This document shows positions 1 through 5,290 of a stretch of DNA of 5,299 bases, piece after piece. Numbering within the stretch: position 1 is the first letter of the stretch; the number at the start of each line of letters is the position of its first letter. The notes beneath the pieces are model-generated. The model saw only the letters and a program-made list of their open reading frames with translations, was not told the DNA's origin and searched no databases. The position numbers and the translations under genes were made by a program. This DNA comes from Prevotella sp. (GTDB taxonomy: Bacteria; Bacillota; Clostridia; Oscillospirales; Ruminococcaceae): the NCBI GenBank assembly GCA_023663025.1, contig JAMPIC010000055.1:1-5299 (forward strand), in the 5' to 3' direction.

Positions 1-53
1 GGCTTCGCCGCGTGATGCGCTGTCGTTTTGTTTTTGCGCTAAATTACAATTTA
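1..53. repeat. Left-edge partial repeat, inverted relative to the right-hand cluster
   Basis: Positions 1-11 read GGCTTCGCCGC, the reverse complement of GCGGCGAAGCC at 4981-4991. Positions 40-53 read TAAATTACAATTTA, the reverse complement of TAAATTGTAATTTA at 4945-4958. Order and orientation agree with one element present in inverted copies on both sides of the gene block, but the gap between the two motifs is 28 nt here and 22 nt on the right, and the sequence in the gaps is not obviously alike. The element probably continues beyond the left edge. The AT motif is itself a 6-bp-arm palindrome, so part of the match could be chance. Confidence 0.4.
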
Positions 54-68
54 CTATACCACTACACT

Positions 69-97
69 ATTATACTATGCTTTTCGTATAAAATCAA
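69..97 (-). promoter_or_regulatory. Sigma-A-type promoter pointing out of the left edge
   Basis: Read on the minus strand, TTGATT (92-97) and TATAAT (69-74) are separated by exactly 17 bp, close to the vegetative consensus. Transcription would start near position 62 and run leftwards through the inverted repeat at 1-53 and off the window. It lies just downstream of the DUF4317 stop codon, so it probably serves the next gene or an RNA to the left. No coding start for it is visible inside the window. Confidence 0.55.
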
Positions 98-111
98 CAA
101 TTCCCCTAAAT

Positions 112-1245
112 TTATGTAACGTCCGTAACAAGTCCGTTTATGGAAATACTCGGGTCGTCCAAATCAATTACAAGACACCGCCTGCCGCCGATAACGCTCG
201 TCCGCACCTTTTCCGTCGCGTCGCGGCTGATGTTGATGGTGATCTCCGCAGTCTCCAGCACAGTCTTGTTCTCCACAAGATTTTCCGCCGTAAGTCCGTC
301 CGCTTCGCCCACCCTTTCCTTGAAAACGGCGGGAAGCGCGTCAAGCTTTTCGCTGCTCACGCCCGCGTCGAAAAGTATACCGTGGAGCTTGTTGTCGTCG
401 ATAAGCGGCATTTCCGTTTCGTTTTTGGACTTGTTCACGATGTCCCGCAGAGCCTCGTTCACCTGCGTAATGACCGTATAGCTCAGCTCGTCCCCCACAA
501 CGTCTGTCAGAACTTGCTGAAAGGTTTCCTTTTCGCTTTGGCATGTCATAACGAAGCTGCACCCGAGAACGTTCTCAACTACGGAAATATTCGGCTTCTT
601 GGGAGTTTTCGTATAGTACATCACCCTGTTTACGTCGGGACTTCTGTCGCTGAAAACGGGGTAGAAAAAACCGTCCGTGGGAGCGCGGCTGACTATCAGG
701 TCGGTATTGGCTTTCTTGACGATGGCGTTTTTCTCCCTGTCGACCATAAGACCGTCATCCCCCGTACTGACGGGACAGATCGCCGCCGCGATAAAGTTGT
801 ACTCGTCCGCAGCGTCATCGTAGGCTTCGTCGTTTCTGTCCTTTGTCATAACGCTGTAGGAGCAGAAGCCGACTATAACAGTGTATGCCATTTCATACTC
901 CATATTGTTGATGATGCGCGTCAGCAGCTTGTCGCAGGACACTTCGTCCTCAAGCCTGCCCTTGACGGCGGCGTAAAGGTCGCTTTGAGCGCCGTCCTCG
1001 GCGTACTGCTCATTGGGGAAACCGTACTCGGTAAGGTTTTTGCCCAAACGTCCCCCCAGTATTTTTTTCAGGGACTCCATCATCACCGCGCCCTCGTCCT
1101 CGGGGATAAGGGAGTACAGCTTGTTCTCCCTGCAGAGGATATTTTTCTGCGGATCGACGTAGGCTGTAAGAATGTGGTTCAGCGTGAAAAATCCGCTGCC
1201 GTCTGTAAAATTCTTTTTGATTTCTGCGATTTCTTTTTTATTCAT
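112..1245 (-). CDS. DUF4317 family protein, function unknown
   Basis: This encodes a 377-residue soluble protein with no signal peptide or membrane segment. I recognise it as DUF4317 from its opening MNKKEIAEIKKNF, the central FIAAAICPVS (151-160), the stretch from about 192 to 213 containing GFFYPVFSDRSPDVNRV, and the C-terminal GGRRCLVIDLDD (363-374). The family is known from Clostridia and has no established function that I can name; the length looks full. The ATG at 1245 was chosen because AAAGGAG lies 11 nt upstream and the DUF4317 similarity begins there. The in-frame ATG at 1329 would add 28 residues, lacks a ribosome binding site and would translate across a leader hairpin. The carboxypeptidase gene ends 112 bp upstream on the same strand with no promoter seen between them, so co-transcription is plausible. 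No terminator is visible after the stop. Confidence 0.9.
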   Translation of the reverse strand: MNKKEIAEIKKNFTDGSGFFTLNHILTAYVDPQKNILCRENKLYSLIPEDEGAVMMESLKKILGGRLGKNLTEYGFPNEQYAEDGAQSDLYAAVKGRLEDEVSCDKLLTRIINNMEYEMAYTVIVGFCSYSVMTKDRNDEAYDDAADEYNFIAAAICPVSTGDDGLMVDREKNAIVKKANTDLIVSRAPTDGFFYPVFSDRSPDVNRVMYYTKTPKKPNISVVENVLGCSFVMTCQSEKETFQQVLTDVVGDELSYTVITQVNEALRDIVNKSKNETEMPLIDDNKLHGILFDAGVSSEKLDALPAVFKERVGEADGLTAENLVENKTVLETAEITINISRDATEKVRTSVIGGRRCLVIDLDDPSISINGLVTDVT

Positions 1246-1270
1246 GATTTTGCGGTCTCCTTTTGATAAT

Positions 1271-1310
1271 TCGGTAATCAGACCCGTCCGACAGCCTCCC
1301 GGATCACCGA
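1271..1310 (-). other. Leader hairpin before the DUF4317 gene
   Basis: On the minus-strand RNA, UCGGUGAUC (from 1310-1302) can pair with GAUUACCGA (1279-1271) as a 9-bp stem containing one G-U wobble, with a 22-nt loop. The stem closes about 10 nt before the AAGGAG ribosome binding site. No U-run follows, so it does not look like a terminator of the carboxypeptidase gene. It could affect message stability or translation. The long loop keeps confidence low. Confidence 0.3.
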
Positions 1311-1357
1311 ACCGGTCTGTTTTTGCCATAGATACGTCGGGACAAACCGTCGGCGCG

Positions 1358-2323
1358 CTACACTATAATAGTCGCCTTTTGTTCCGAATACGGCGTGGTC
1401 GCCATGGTCTTTTTAGGCTCGGTCTCTTTGGGGACGGTCGTTTCTTCGGGATCGTCCTTTTCCCCGTCCTCGTCCCAGGGGCCGCGCATTTTGGTGGCTT
1501 TGCCGTTTTCGTCAACCCAGCCCTGCCGCTCGTAGTATTCCTCGAGGCACAAGCCGCTTTTCTTTATTTCGTTTGCGTAGTACACGCCCACGAAACGGTA
1601 GTGCCAAGGCTCGTAGATAATTCCCGTAATATCCTGCTTGCCTTTCGGATAGCGGAGGATAAACCCGTATTCGGCGGCGTGCCCGTCGAGCCAAGCGAAA
1701 GCCTCGGTGTCCTCGAAGCCGTCGTCGTCCATGTTTTGATACTCCTCCACCATTATGTCAAGAGCAAGACCCGCGTTATGCTCGCTTTCACCGGGGAGCA
1801 TGACCTCCGCAAGGGTGTCCGCGTAAGCGTCGTCGTAGCTCATTCCCCTGTCCACTCTGTCCTGAACGCTGTTGTCGAAGTTCTGCTGCTGGTACTCCAT
1901 GGTGCGGTACGCCGAAACAACGTACAGGTCAATGCCGTCCTTTTCGGCGGCTTCGATCATATTTTCAAGGTACTCCGCCGCTCTCACGTCGAGGAAATAT
2001 TCCCGCCAGCTTTCAAAGACCACCTTTGTCTCGATACGGCTGTCGTAGTCTGCGGGGAGCGGGTTTTTTTTGTTGACCAGAAACATTGCCCATTTGTTGT
2101 CGATATCGTCGTCCTCCTCCGGGGCAGGGGGCGGAGTCGTCTCCGTAACGGAAACGGTAACCGTTTCGCTTTCGGCGGTTTCCCCGTCCTTATCGCCCTT
2201 GAACACAAATTTGGTAAGAACAAAAGCCAGCGCCAGAAGCAGCGCCGTTATTATCAATAAGTATTTTATTCCGCGCAAAATTATTACTCTCCTTCGGTTC
2301 TTGTATCTTTTGATTTTTCTCAC
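1358..2323 (-). CDS. Membrane-anchored D-alanyl-D-alanine carboxypeptidase (VanY/peptidase M15B)
   Basis: This 321-residue protein probably trims the terminal D-Ala from peptidoglycan stem peptides outside the membrane. A basic N-terminus is followed by one hydrophobic segment (about 13-41), a Thr/Pro/acidic linker (43-75), the zinc peptidase domain (about 76-268) and a low-complexity acidic, Thr/Pro-rich tail. The M15 signature is complete: SAYR (137-140), SEHNAGLALD (180-189) supplying zinc ligands His182 and Asp189, and EPWHYR (238-243) with catalytic Glu238 and zinc ligand His241. The start is GTG at 2323, preceded at 7 nt by a perfect GGAGG (2331-2335); the overlapping ATG at 2325 runs straight into a stop. 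A strong promoter lies upstream and the DUF4317 gene downstream. Nothing nearby suggests a vancomycin-resistance cluster, so I read it as a housekeeping or cell-wall-remodelling enzyme. An L,D or other M15B specificity cannot be excluded. Confidence 0.9.
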   Translation of the reverse strand: MRKIKRYKNRRRVIILRGIKYLLIITALLLALAFVLTKFVFKGDKDGETAESETVTVSVTETTPPPAPEEDDDIDNKWAMFLVNKKNPLPADYDSRIETKVVFESWREYFLDVRAAEYLENMIEAAEKDGIDLYVVSAYRTMEYQQQNFDNSVQDRVDRGMSYDDAYADTLAEVMLPGESEHNAGLALDIMVEEYQNMDDDGFEDTEAFAWLDGHAAEYGFILRYPKGKQDITGIIYEPWHYRFVGVYYANEIKKSGLCLEEYYERQGWVDENGKATKMRGPWDEDGEKDDPEETTVPKETEPKKTMATTPYSEQKATIIV

Positions 2324-2330
2324 ATCGGAA

Positions 2331-2335
2331 CCTCC
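2331..2335 (-). promoter_or_regulatory. Ribosome binding site fixing the GTG start of the carboxypeptidase gene
   Basis: GGAGG on the minus strand lies 7 nt before GTG at 2323. It decides the start, because the ATG two bases earlier is followed directly by TGA. Confidence 0.8.
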
Positions 2336-2370
2336 ACATGAAACGTCCGAAAATTCGGCGTTACGGAAAT

Positions 2371-2399
2371 ATTATAGCATTAACCTGTTAATTTTTCAA
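2371..2399 (-). promoter_or_regulatory. Promoter of the carboxypeptidase gene
   Basis: TTGAAA (2394-2399) and TATAAT (2371-2376), read on the minus strand, are 17 bp apart. Transcription would begin near 2364, giving a leader of about 40 nt. The spacer contains the inverted repeat TTAACCTGTTAA (2380-2391), which could be an operator. The leader also contains CCGAA-AA-TTCGG (2347-2358), able to form a small hairpin upstream of the ribosome binding site. Confidence 0.8.
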
Positions 2400-2420
2400 C
2401 ATAATTTGCAATTTTTTTAC

Positions 2421-2590
2421 ACTTGCGGCGGACGCAGCAGGCGCTTGCTCATATAGGCTTGCTTCGTCGGTAAGGGTAAAACGCAGCTGCGGGTAACAAT
2501 ACTTCTGTACGCCCTGCGGAAACACAGTTCCGTAAATTAATTTCCCGACAGACAGACGCGGCATTCCGACCGTGAAATGCCGCGTTTTTC
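2421..2590 (+). ncRNA. Candidate structured small RNA or dispersed element ending in an intrinsic terminator
   Basis: Between the carboxypeptidase promoter and the galE stop there is no credible gene, yet the plus strand has a compact run of possible helices. These are AGCAG/TTGCT around a GCGC loop (2436-2449), CGCAG/CTGCG (2482-2486 with 2514-2518), CGGAA/TTCCG (2517-2532, competing for two bases with the previous helix), an enclosing GTCGG/CCGAC (2466-2470 with 2545-2549), and then the terminator at 2556-2589. A terminator with no gene before it on that strand is the main argument for a transcript. I did not find a convincing plus-strand promoter, and I could not match the sequence to 6S, SRP, RNase P, tmRNA or a riboswitch I know. 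A repeated intergenic element is the main alternative, and a 3' UTR structure of galE on the other strand is also possible. Confidence 0.35.
2556..2589 (+). terminator. Intrinsic terminator, plus strand
   Basis: CGCGGCATT (2557-2565) pairs with AATGCCGCG (2576-2584) around a 10-nt loop, extended by A2556-T2585, and T2585-T2589 follows at once. On the minus strand the hairpin is followed by TCTGTCTGTC, a poor U-run, so it is a weaker candidate for ending galE messages. It would also stop plus-strand transcription from running antisense into galE. Confidence 0.75.
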
Positions 2591-2643
2591 GGTAAGATTA
2601 CAGAACCGTTCCGACAGCCTTTGCTCTTGCCGCCTTCCCGGGA

Positions 2644-3657
2644 CTATTTTATTCCGTCGGGATTTTTTGCCGTAAAGTTCCAGCCGTCGCGGCACATCTG
2701 GGCGATGTCTGCCTTGGCTTCCCAGCCGAACAGAGCCTTTGCCTTGTCGGTGTTGGCATAGCAGGTGGCAATGTCTCCCGCGCGGCGGGGCGCGATCTTG
2801 TAGTTGACCTTTTTGCCCGAGGCTTCCTCAAAGGCGCGGACTACCTCCAGCACGCTTGTGCCCTTGCCCGTACCGAGATTTACCGCTTCCGTACCCTTGT
2901 GCTTCAGGGCATAGTCAACGGCGCAGAGATGTCCCTTTGCAAGATCCACAACGTGGATATAGTCGCGTACGCCCGTTCCGTCGGGAGTGTCGTAGTCGTC
3001 CCCGTAAACGCTGAGGCAGGGCAGCTTTCCGGAAGCCACCTGCGCGACGTAGGGCAGCAGATTGTTGGGGATACCATTGGGGTCTTCGCCGATAAGACCG
3101 CTCTCGTGCGCTCCTATGGGGTTGAAATACCTGAGCAGGACGACGCTCCAGTCCTTGTCGGCTTTCGCCGTGTCGGTAAGTATCTGCTCGATCATAACTT
3201 TAGTCCAGCCGTAGGGGTTCGTGGCGGACGTGGAGTAGGTCTCCACATAGGGAACGGGATTGTTCATGCCGTACACCGTCGCGCTGGAGGAGAACACGAT
3301 ATTCTTGCAGCCGCCGTCCCGCATAGCCTTGACAAGCTCGATTGTTCCGGAAATGTTGTTGTAATAGTATTCGACCGGCTTTTCGCAGGATTCGCCCACG
3401 GCTTTCAGTCCCGCGAAATGAATTACCGCGTCGATCTTGTTTTCCTTGAAAATTTTAAGCGTGCCGTCATAGTCGAGGATATCCGTTTCGTAGAATTTGA
3501 AATCCTTGCCCGTGATCTTTTTGATACGCTCGAGAGCCTGCGGCTTGGAATTGGAAAAGTTGTCCATAACAACGATATCATGACCCGCGTCAAGCAGCTC
3601 CACGCAGGTATGGCTGCCGATAAAGCCGGCGCCGCCCGTAACCAGAATAGTGCTCAT
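2644..3657 (-). CDS. galE: UDP-glucose 4-epimerase
   Basis: This 337-residue enzyme interconverts UDP-glucose and UDP-galactose in the cytoplasm, linking galactose use to envelope polysaccharide synthesis. It is a full-length extended short-chain dehydrogenase. The NAD-binding glycine motif is TGGAGFIGS (7-15), FAGLKAVGES lies at 81-90, and SSSATVYG (123-130) supplies catalytic Ser124. Tyr149 and Lys153 form the YxxxK pair, matching E. coli GalE numbering exactly. LLRYFNPIGAH, GIPNNL and GTGVRDYIHV are typical substrate-side motifs. At position 299, where E. coli has Tyr and human GALE has Cys, this protein has Cys, which may allow UDP-GlcNAc/UDP-GalNAc as well. The ATG at 3657 is preceded by AAAGGA 10-11 nt upstream. 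It stands alone on its strand under its own promoter, divergent from the DAHP synthase gene. No galK or galT is visible. Confidence 0.97.
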   Translation of the reverse strand: MSTILVTGGAGFIGSHTCVELLDAGHDIVVMDNFSNSKPQALERIKKITGKDFKFYETDILDYDGTLKIFKENKIDAVIHFAGLKAVGESCEKPVEYYYNNISGTIELVKAMRDGGCKNIVFSSSATVYGMNNPVPYVETYSTSATNPYGWTKVMIEQILTDTAKADKDWSVVLLRYFNPIGAHESGLIGEDPNGIPNNLLPYVAQVASGKLPCLSVYGDDYDTPDGTGVRDYIHVVDLAKGHLCAVDYALKHKGTEAVNLGTGKGTSVLEVVRAFEEASGKKVNYKIAPRRAGDIATCYANTDKAKALFGWEAKADIAQMCRDGWNFTAKNPDGIK

Positions 3658-3693
3658 TAAAAATCAGTCCTTTCGGAAAATTCATCTGTAAAT

Positions 3694-3722
3694 ATTTTAC
3701 CTCATTTCCGATTTTTTTTCAA
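3694..3722 (-). promoter_or_regulatory. galE promoter
   Basis: On the minus strand TTGAAA (3717-3722) and TAAAAT (3694-3699) have a 17-bp spacer. The start would be near 3687, giving a leader of about 30 nt. The spacer contains one of two copies of ATTTCCGATTTTT (plus strand 3704-3716 and 3729-3741), 25 bp apart. Confidence 0.7.
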
Positions 3723-3741
3723 TACCCAATTTCCGATTTTT
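3704..3741. repeat. Direct repeat in the galE upstream region
   Basis: ATTTCCGATTTTT occurs at 3704-3716 and again at 3729-3741, a 25-bp period. The core ATTTCCGA recurs at 3821-3828, just before the DAHP synthase -35 box. The first copy lies between the galE -35 and -10, the second lies just upstream of the galE -35. The placement is what one expects of regulator sites, but AT-rich sequence produces such matches easily. Confidence 0.4.
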
Positions 3742-3835
3742 AAGAATATTTTACAAGATTTCTTCCGCAAATCGGTGTAAACTTTGGTAAGTGAACGAAA
3801 TTGGGGGCGCTGCCGATAAAATTTCCGAATGCCTC

Positions 3836-3864
3836 TTGACAAATGCGCAAGGGAGTGGTATACT
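3836..3864 (+). promoter_or_regulatory. Promoter of the DAHP synthase gene
   Basis: A consensus TTGACA (3836-3841) is followed after exactly 17 bp by TATACT (3859-3864). Transcription should start near 3871, leaving a leader of about 63 nt. The promoter lies inside the 5' extension of the open frame that begins at 3829, which rules out that earlier ATG as the start. The leader has a perfect 12-bp palindrome AGCTTTAAAGCT (3882-3893). I see no T-box, Trp/Tyr-codon leader peptide or attenuator. Confidence 0.85.
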
Positions 3865-3933
3865 GTACTTTATTACACAACAGCTTTAAAGCTTAAAATC
3901 AATAAATCAAACTGTAACGGAAAGGTGATAAAA

Positions 3934-4947
3934 ATGATTCTGGTACTCAAACAAAATCCCGAAAAGGAAAAGGTGGACTCCCTGGTCAGAATGCTCGGCG
4001 AAAAGGGACTGTCCGCAAACGTAAGCGAGGGTGCGAGCCACACGATCATAGGACTTATCGGCGATACGTCCCGTCTGCCCGTCGACCTTATTTCCGCGCT
4101 GGACATCGTGGAAAGCGTTACCCGCGTGTCCGAGCCGTTTAAGGCGGCGAACCGCAAAATGCACCCCGAAAACACTGTTGTGGACGTCAGCGGCGTTAAG
4201 ATAGGCGAGGGATATTTTCAGGTGATTGCGGGGCCCTGCTCCGTGGAGAGCGAAGCTCAGGTCACGGAAGTGGCAAAGGACGTAAAGGCAAGCGGAGCGA
4301 CCCTTCTCCGCGGCGGAGCGTTCAAGCCGAGAACGTCCCCCTACGCTTTTCAGGGACTTCACGCAGACGGCTTGAAGCTGCTCCTCGAAGCCAAAAAGGA
4401 AACGGGGCTTCCCATAGTTACCGAAATAATGAACGTGAACCACATCGACCTTTTCGCGGACGTTGACCTTATTCAGGTGGGCGCGAGAAATATGCAGAAC
4501 TTCGACCTGCTGAAAGAGCTGGGAAAGCTCCGCAAGCCCATACTTCTGAAGCGGGGACTTGCCAACACTCTCGAGGAATTTCTCATGTCCGCGGAGTACA
4601 TTATGGCGGGCGGAAACAGTCAGGTTATCCTCTGCGAGCGGGGCATACGCACCTTTGAAACAAAGACGAGGAATACTCTCGACCTTTCCGCAGTGCCCAT
4701 GCTGAAAAAGCTTTCGCATCTGCCGGTCATCATCGACCCCAGCCACGCCACGGGAATTTCCTGGATGGTCGCACCTCTTGCGAAAGCGGCGGTGGCAGTC
4801 GGCGCGGACGGTCTGATGATCGAGGTGCACAACGATCCCGCAAAAGCGCTTTGCGACGGAGCGCAGTCGCTTAATCCCGAGCAGTTTGATACGCTTATGA
4901 AAGATATCAAGCGCAGAGTTGAGTTTGAAGGGAAAATCATGAATTAA
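3934..4947 (+). CDS. aroF: 3-deoxy-D-arabino-heptulosonate 7-phosphate (DAHP) synthase
   Basis: This 337-residue enzyme joins phosphoenolpyruvate and erythrose 4-phosphate to make DAHP, the first step of the shikimate route to aromatic amino acids. Residues 1 to about 70 form the small ferredoxin/ACT-like regulatory domain of the Thermotoga-type enzymes; the rest is the TIM barrel. Visible signatures are GPCSVES (100-106), LLRGGAFKPRTSPY (124-137), QVGARNMQNF (181-190), KPILLKRG (201-208), ILCERGIRTFE (232-242) and IDPSHATG (267-274). By alignment to the Thermotoga enzyme, the metal ligands are Cys102, His271, Glu297 and Asp308, all present. In Thermotoga the N-terminal domain mediates tyrosine/phenylalanine feedback, so the same is inferred here. 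The ATG at 3934 has AAAGGTG 6 nt upstream; the ATG at 3829 precedes the promoter. The gene is also called aroA or aroG in some genomes. No other shikimate gene is in the window. Confidence 0.96.
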   Translation: MILVLKQNPEKEKVDSLVRMLGEKGLSANVSEGASHTIIGLIGDTSRLPVDLISALDIVESVTRVSEPFKAANRKMHPENTVVDVSGVKIGEGYFQVIAGPCSVESEAQVTEVAKDVKASGATLLRGGAFKPRTSPYAFQGLHADGLKLLLEAKKETGLPIVTEIMNVNHIDLFADVDLIQVGARNMQNFDLLKELGKLRKPILLKRGLANTLEEFLMSAEYIMAGGNSQVILCERGIRTFETKTRNTLDLSAVPMLKKLSHLPVIIDPSHATGISWMVAPLAKAAVAVGADGLMIEVHNDPAKALCDGAQSLNPEQFDTLMKDIKRRVEFEGKIMN

Positions 4948-5129
4948 ATTGTAATTTACGGAACAAGTAAGAAACACTGGGCGGCGAAGCCGCGACTAAA
5001 AGTTTCGCCCGCCTTTTCAAAGGCGGCAGGTTTCCAAAGGGCGGCGCCCTTTGGTCGCGCTCCGCAGAGCGCGAAATCCCTTTCGTTCCGAACGGTGAAA
5101 GGGGTGAGGAATGGCGACAGCCATTCCGA

Positions 5130-5159
5130 GGGGGAGCGGACACGACCGCTCCCCCTTTT
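5130..5159 (+). terminator. Intrinsic terminator after the hairpin cluster
   Basis: GGGGGAGCGG (5130-5139) pairs perfectly with CCGCTCCCCC (5146-5155) around a 6-nt loop, followed by T5156-T5159. It is the first hairpin downstream of the DAHP synthase gene with a T-run, and so the likeliest end of that message about 200 nt past the stop. The T-run is short, but the stem is very GC-rich. Confidence 0.7.
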
Positions 5160-5182
5160 GACAGTACGCAGTACAGTAACCC

Positions 5183-5211
5183 TTGAAAACAGTCCGGTGG
5201 ACTGTTTTCAA
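5183..5211. repeat. 13-bp snapback hairpin, copy 1
   Basis: TTGAAAACAGTCC and GGACTGTTTTCAA are perfect inverted arms around a GGT loop. No T-run follows on either strand, so it is not a classical terminator. It is similar in design to the hairpin at 5262-5290. Confidence 0.8.
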
Positions 5212-5261
5212 CGAGACAAAATTGTGTTGGGTTTCCAAAACATCACTATAGGTCTGTTCCG

Positions 5262-5290
5262 TCCAAAACGTCCCACCGGGACGTTTTGGA
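5262..5290. repeat. 13-bp snapback hairpin, copy 2
   Basis: TCCAAAACGTCCC and GGGACGTTTTGGA are perfect inverted arms around an ACC loop. Both the 13-bp arms and the 3-nt loop equal those of copy 1 in size; the loop is the reverse complement of copy 1's, and the arms share an AAAAC...GTCC core. It ends 9 nt before the window edge. Confidence 0.8.

Noticed and set aside
382..1266. Long plus-strand open frame opposite the DUF4317 gene
   Set aside because: It is antisense to a recognised family gene, begins mid-gene without a ribosome binding site and has no recognisable motifs. The same applies to the plus-strand frame at 1172-2260 opposite the carboxypeptidase gene.
1279..1324. Plus-strand CAGACC/GGTCTG stem followed by TTTTT
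   Set aside because: The stem is only 6 bp with a 29-nt loop and no plus-strand gene precedes it, so I do not call a terminator.
1246..1329. Upstream ATG that would lengthen the DUF4317 protein by 28 residues
   Set aside because: No ribosome binding site precedes it, and the AAAGGAG before the ATG at 1245 together with the family's usual start favour the shorter form.
1358..2323. Vancomycin-resistance vanY
   Set aside because: The catalytic domain fits VanY-type enzymes, but no vanH, vanA/B, vanX or two-component genes are present, and M15B carboxypeptidases are common housekeeping proteins in Firmicutes.
2338..2391. Plus-strand 17-codon open frame in the carboxypeptidase upstream region
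   Set aside because: It has no ribosome binding site and lies over the minus-strand promoter and leader.
3829..3933. Upstream ATG that would lengthen DAHP synthase by 35 residues
   Set aside because: The -35 and -10 boxes lie within this extension, the family similarity starts at the ATG at 3934, and that ATG has its own ribosome binding site.
3907..4977. 356-codon minus-strand frame opposite the DAHP synthase gene
   Set aside because: The plus-strand frame has every DAHP synthase motif; the opposite frame is a codon-bias shadow with no coherent domain.
5158..5163. TTGACA as a promoter -35 box
   Set aside because: The bases 16-18 bp downstream (around CCTTGA) are unlike a -10 box, and the hexamer overlaps the end of the terminator's T-run.
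5017..5238. Minus-strand open frame of 73 codons, and another at 4937-5143
   Set aside because: Both run through the hairpin cluster, cover its inverted repeats and terminator, lack a clear ribosome binding site and resemble no family I know. The open frames reflect the GC-rich palindromes.
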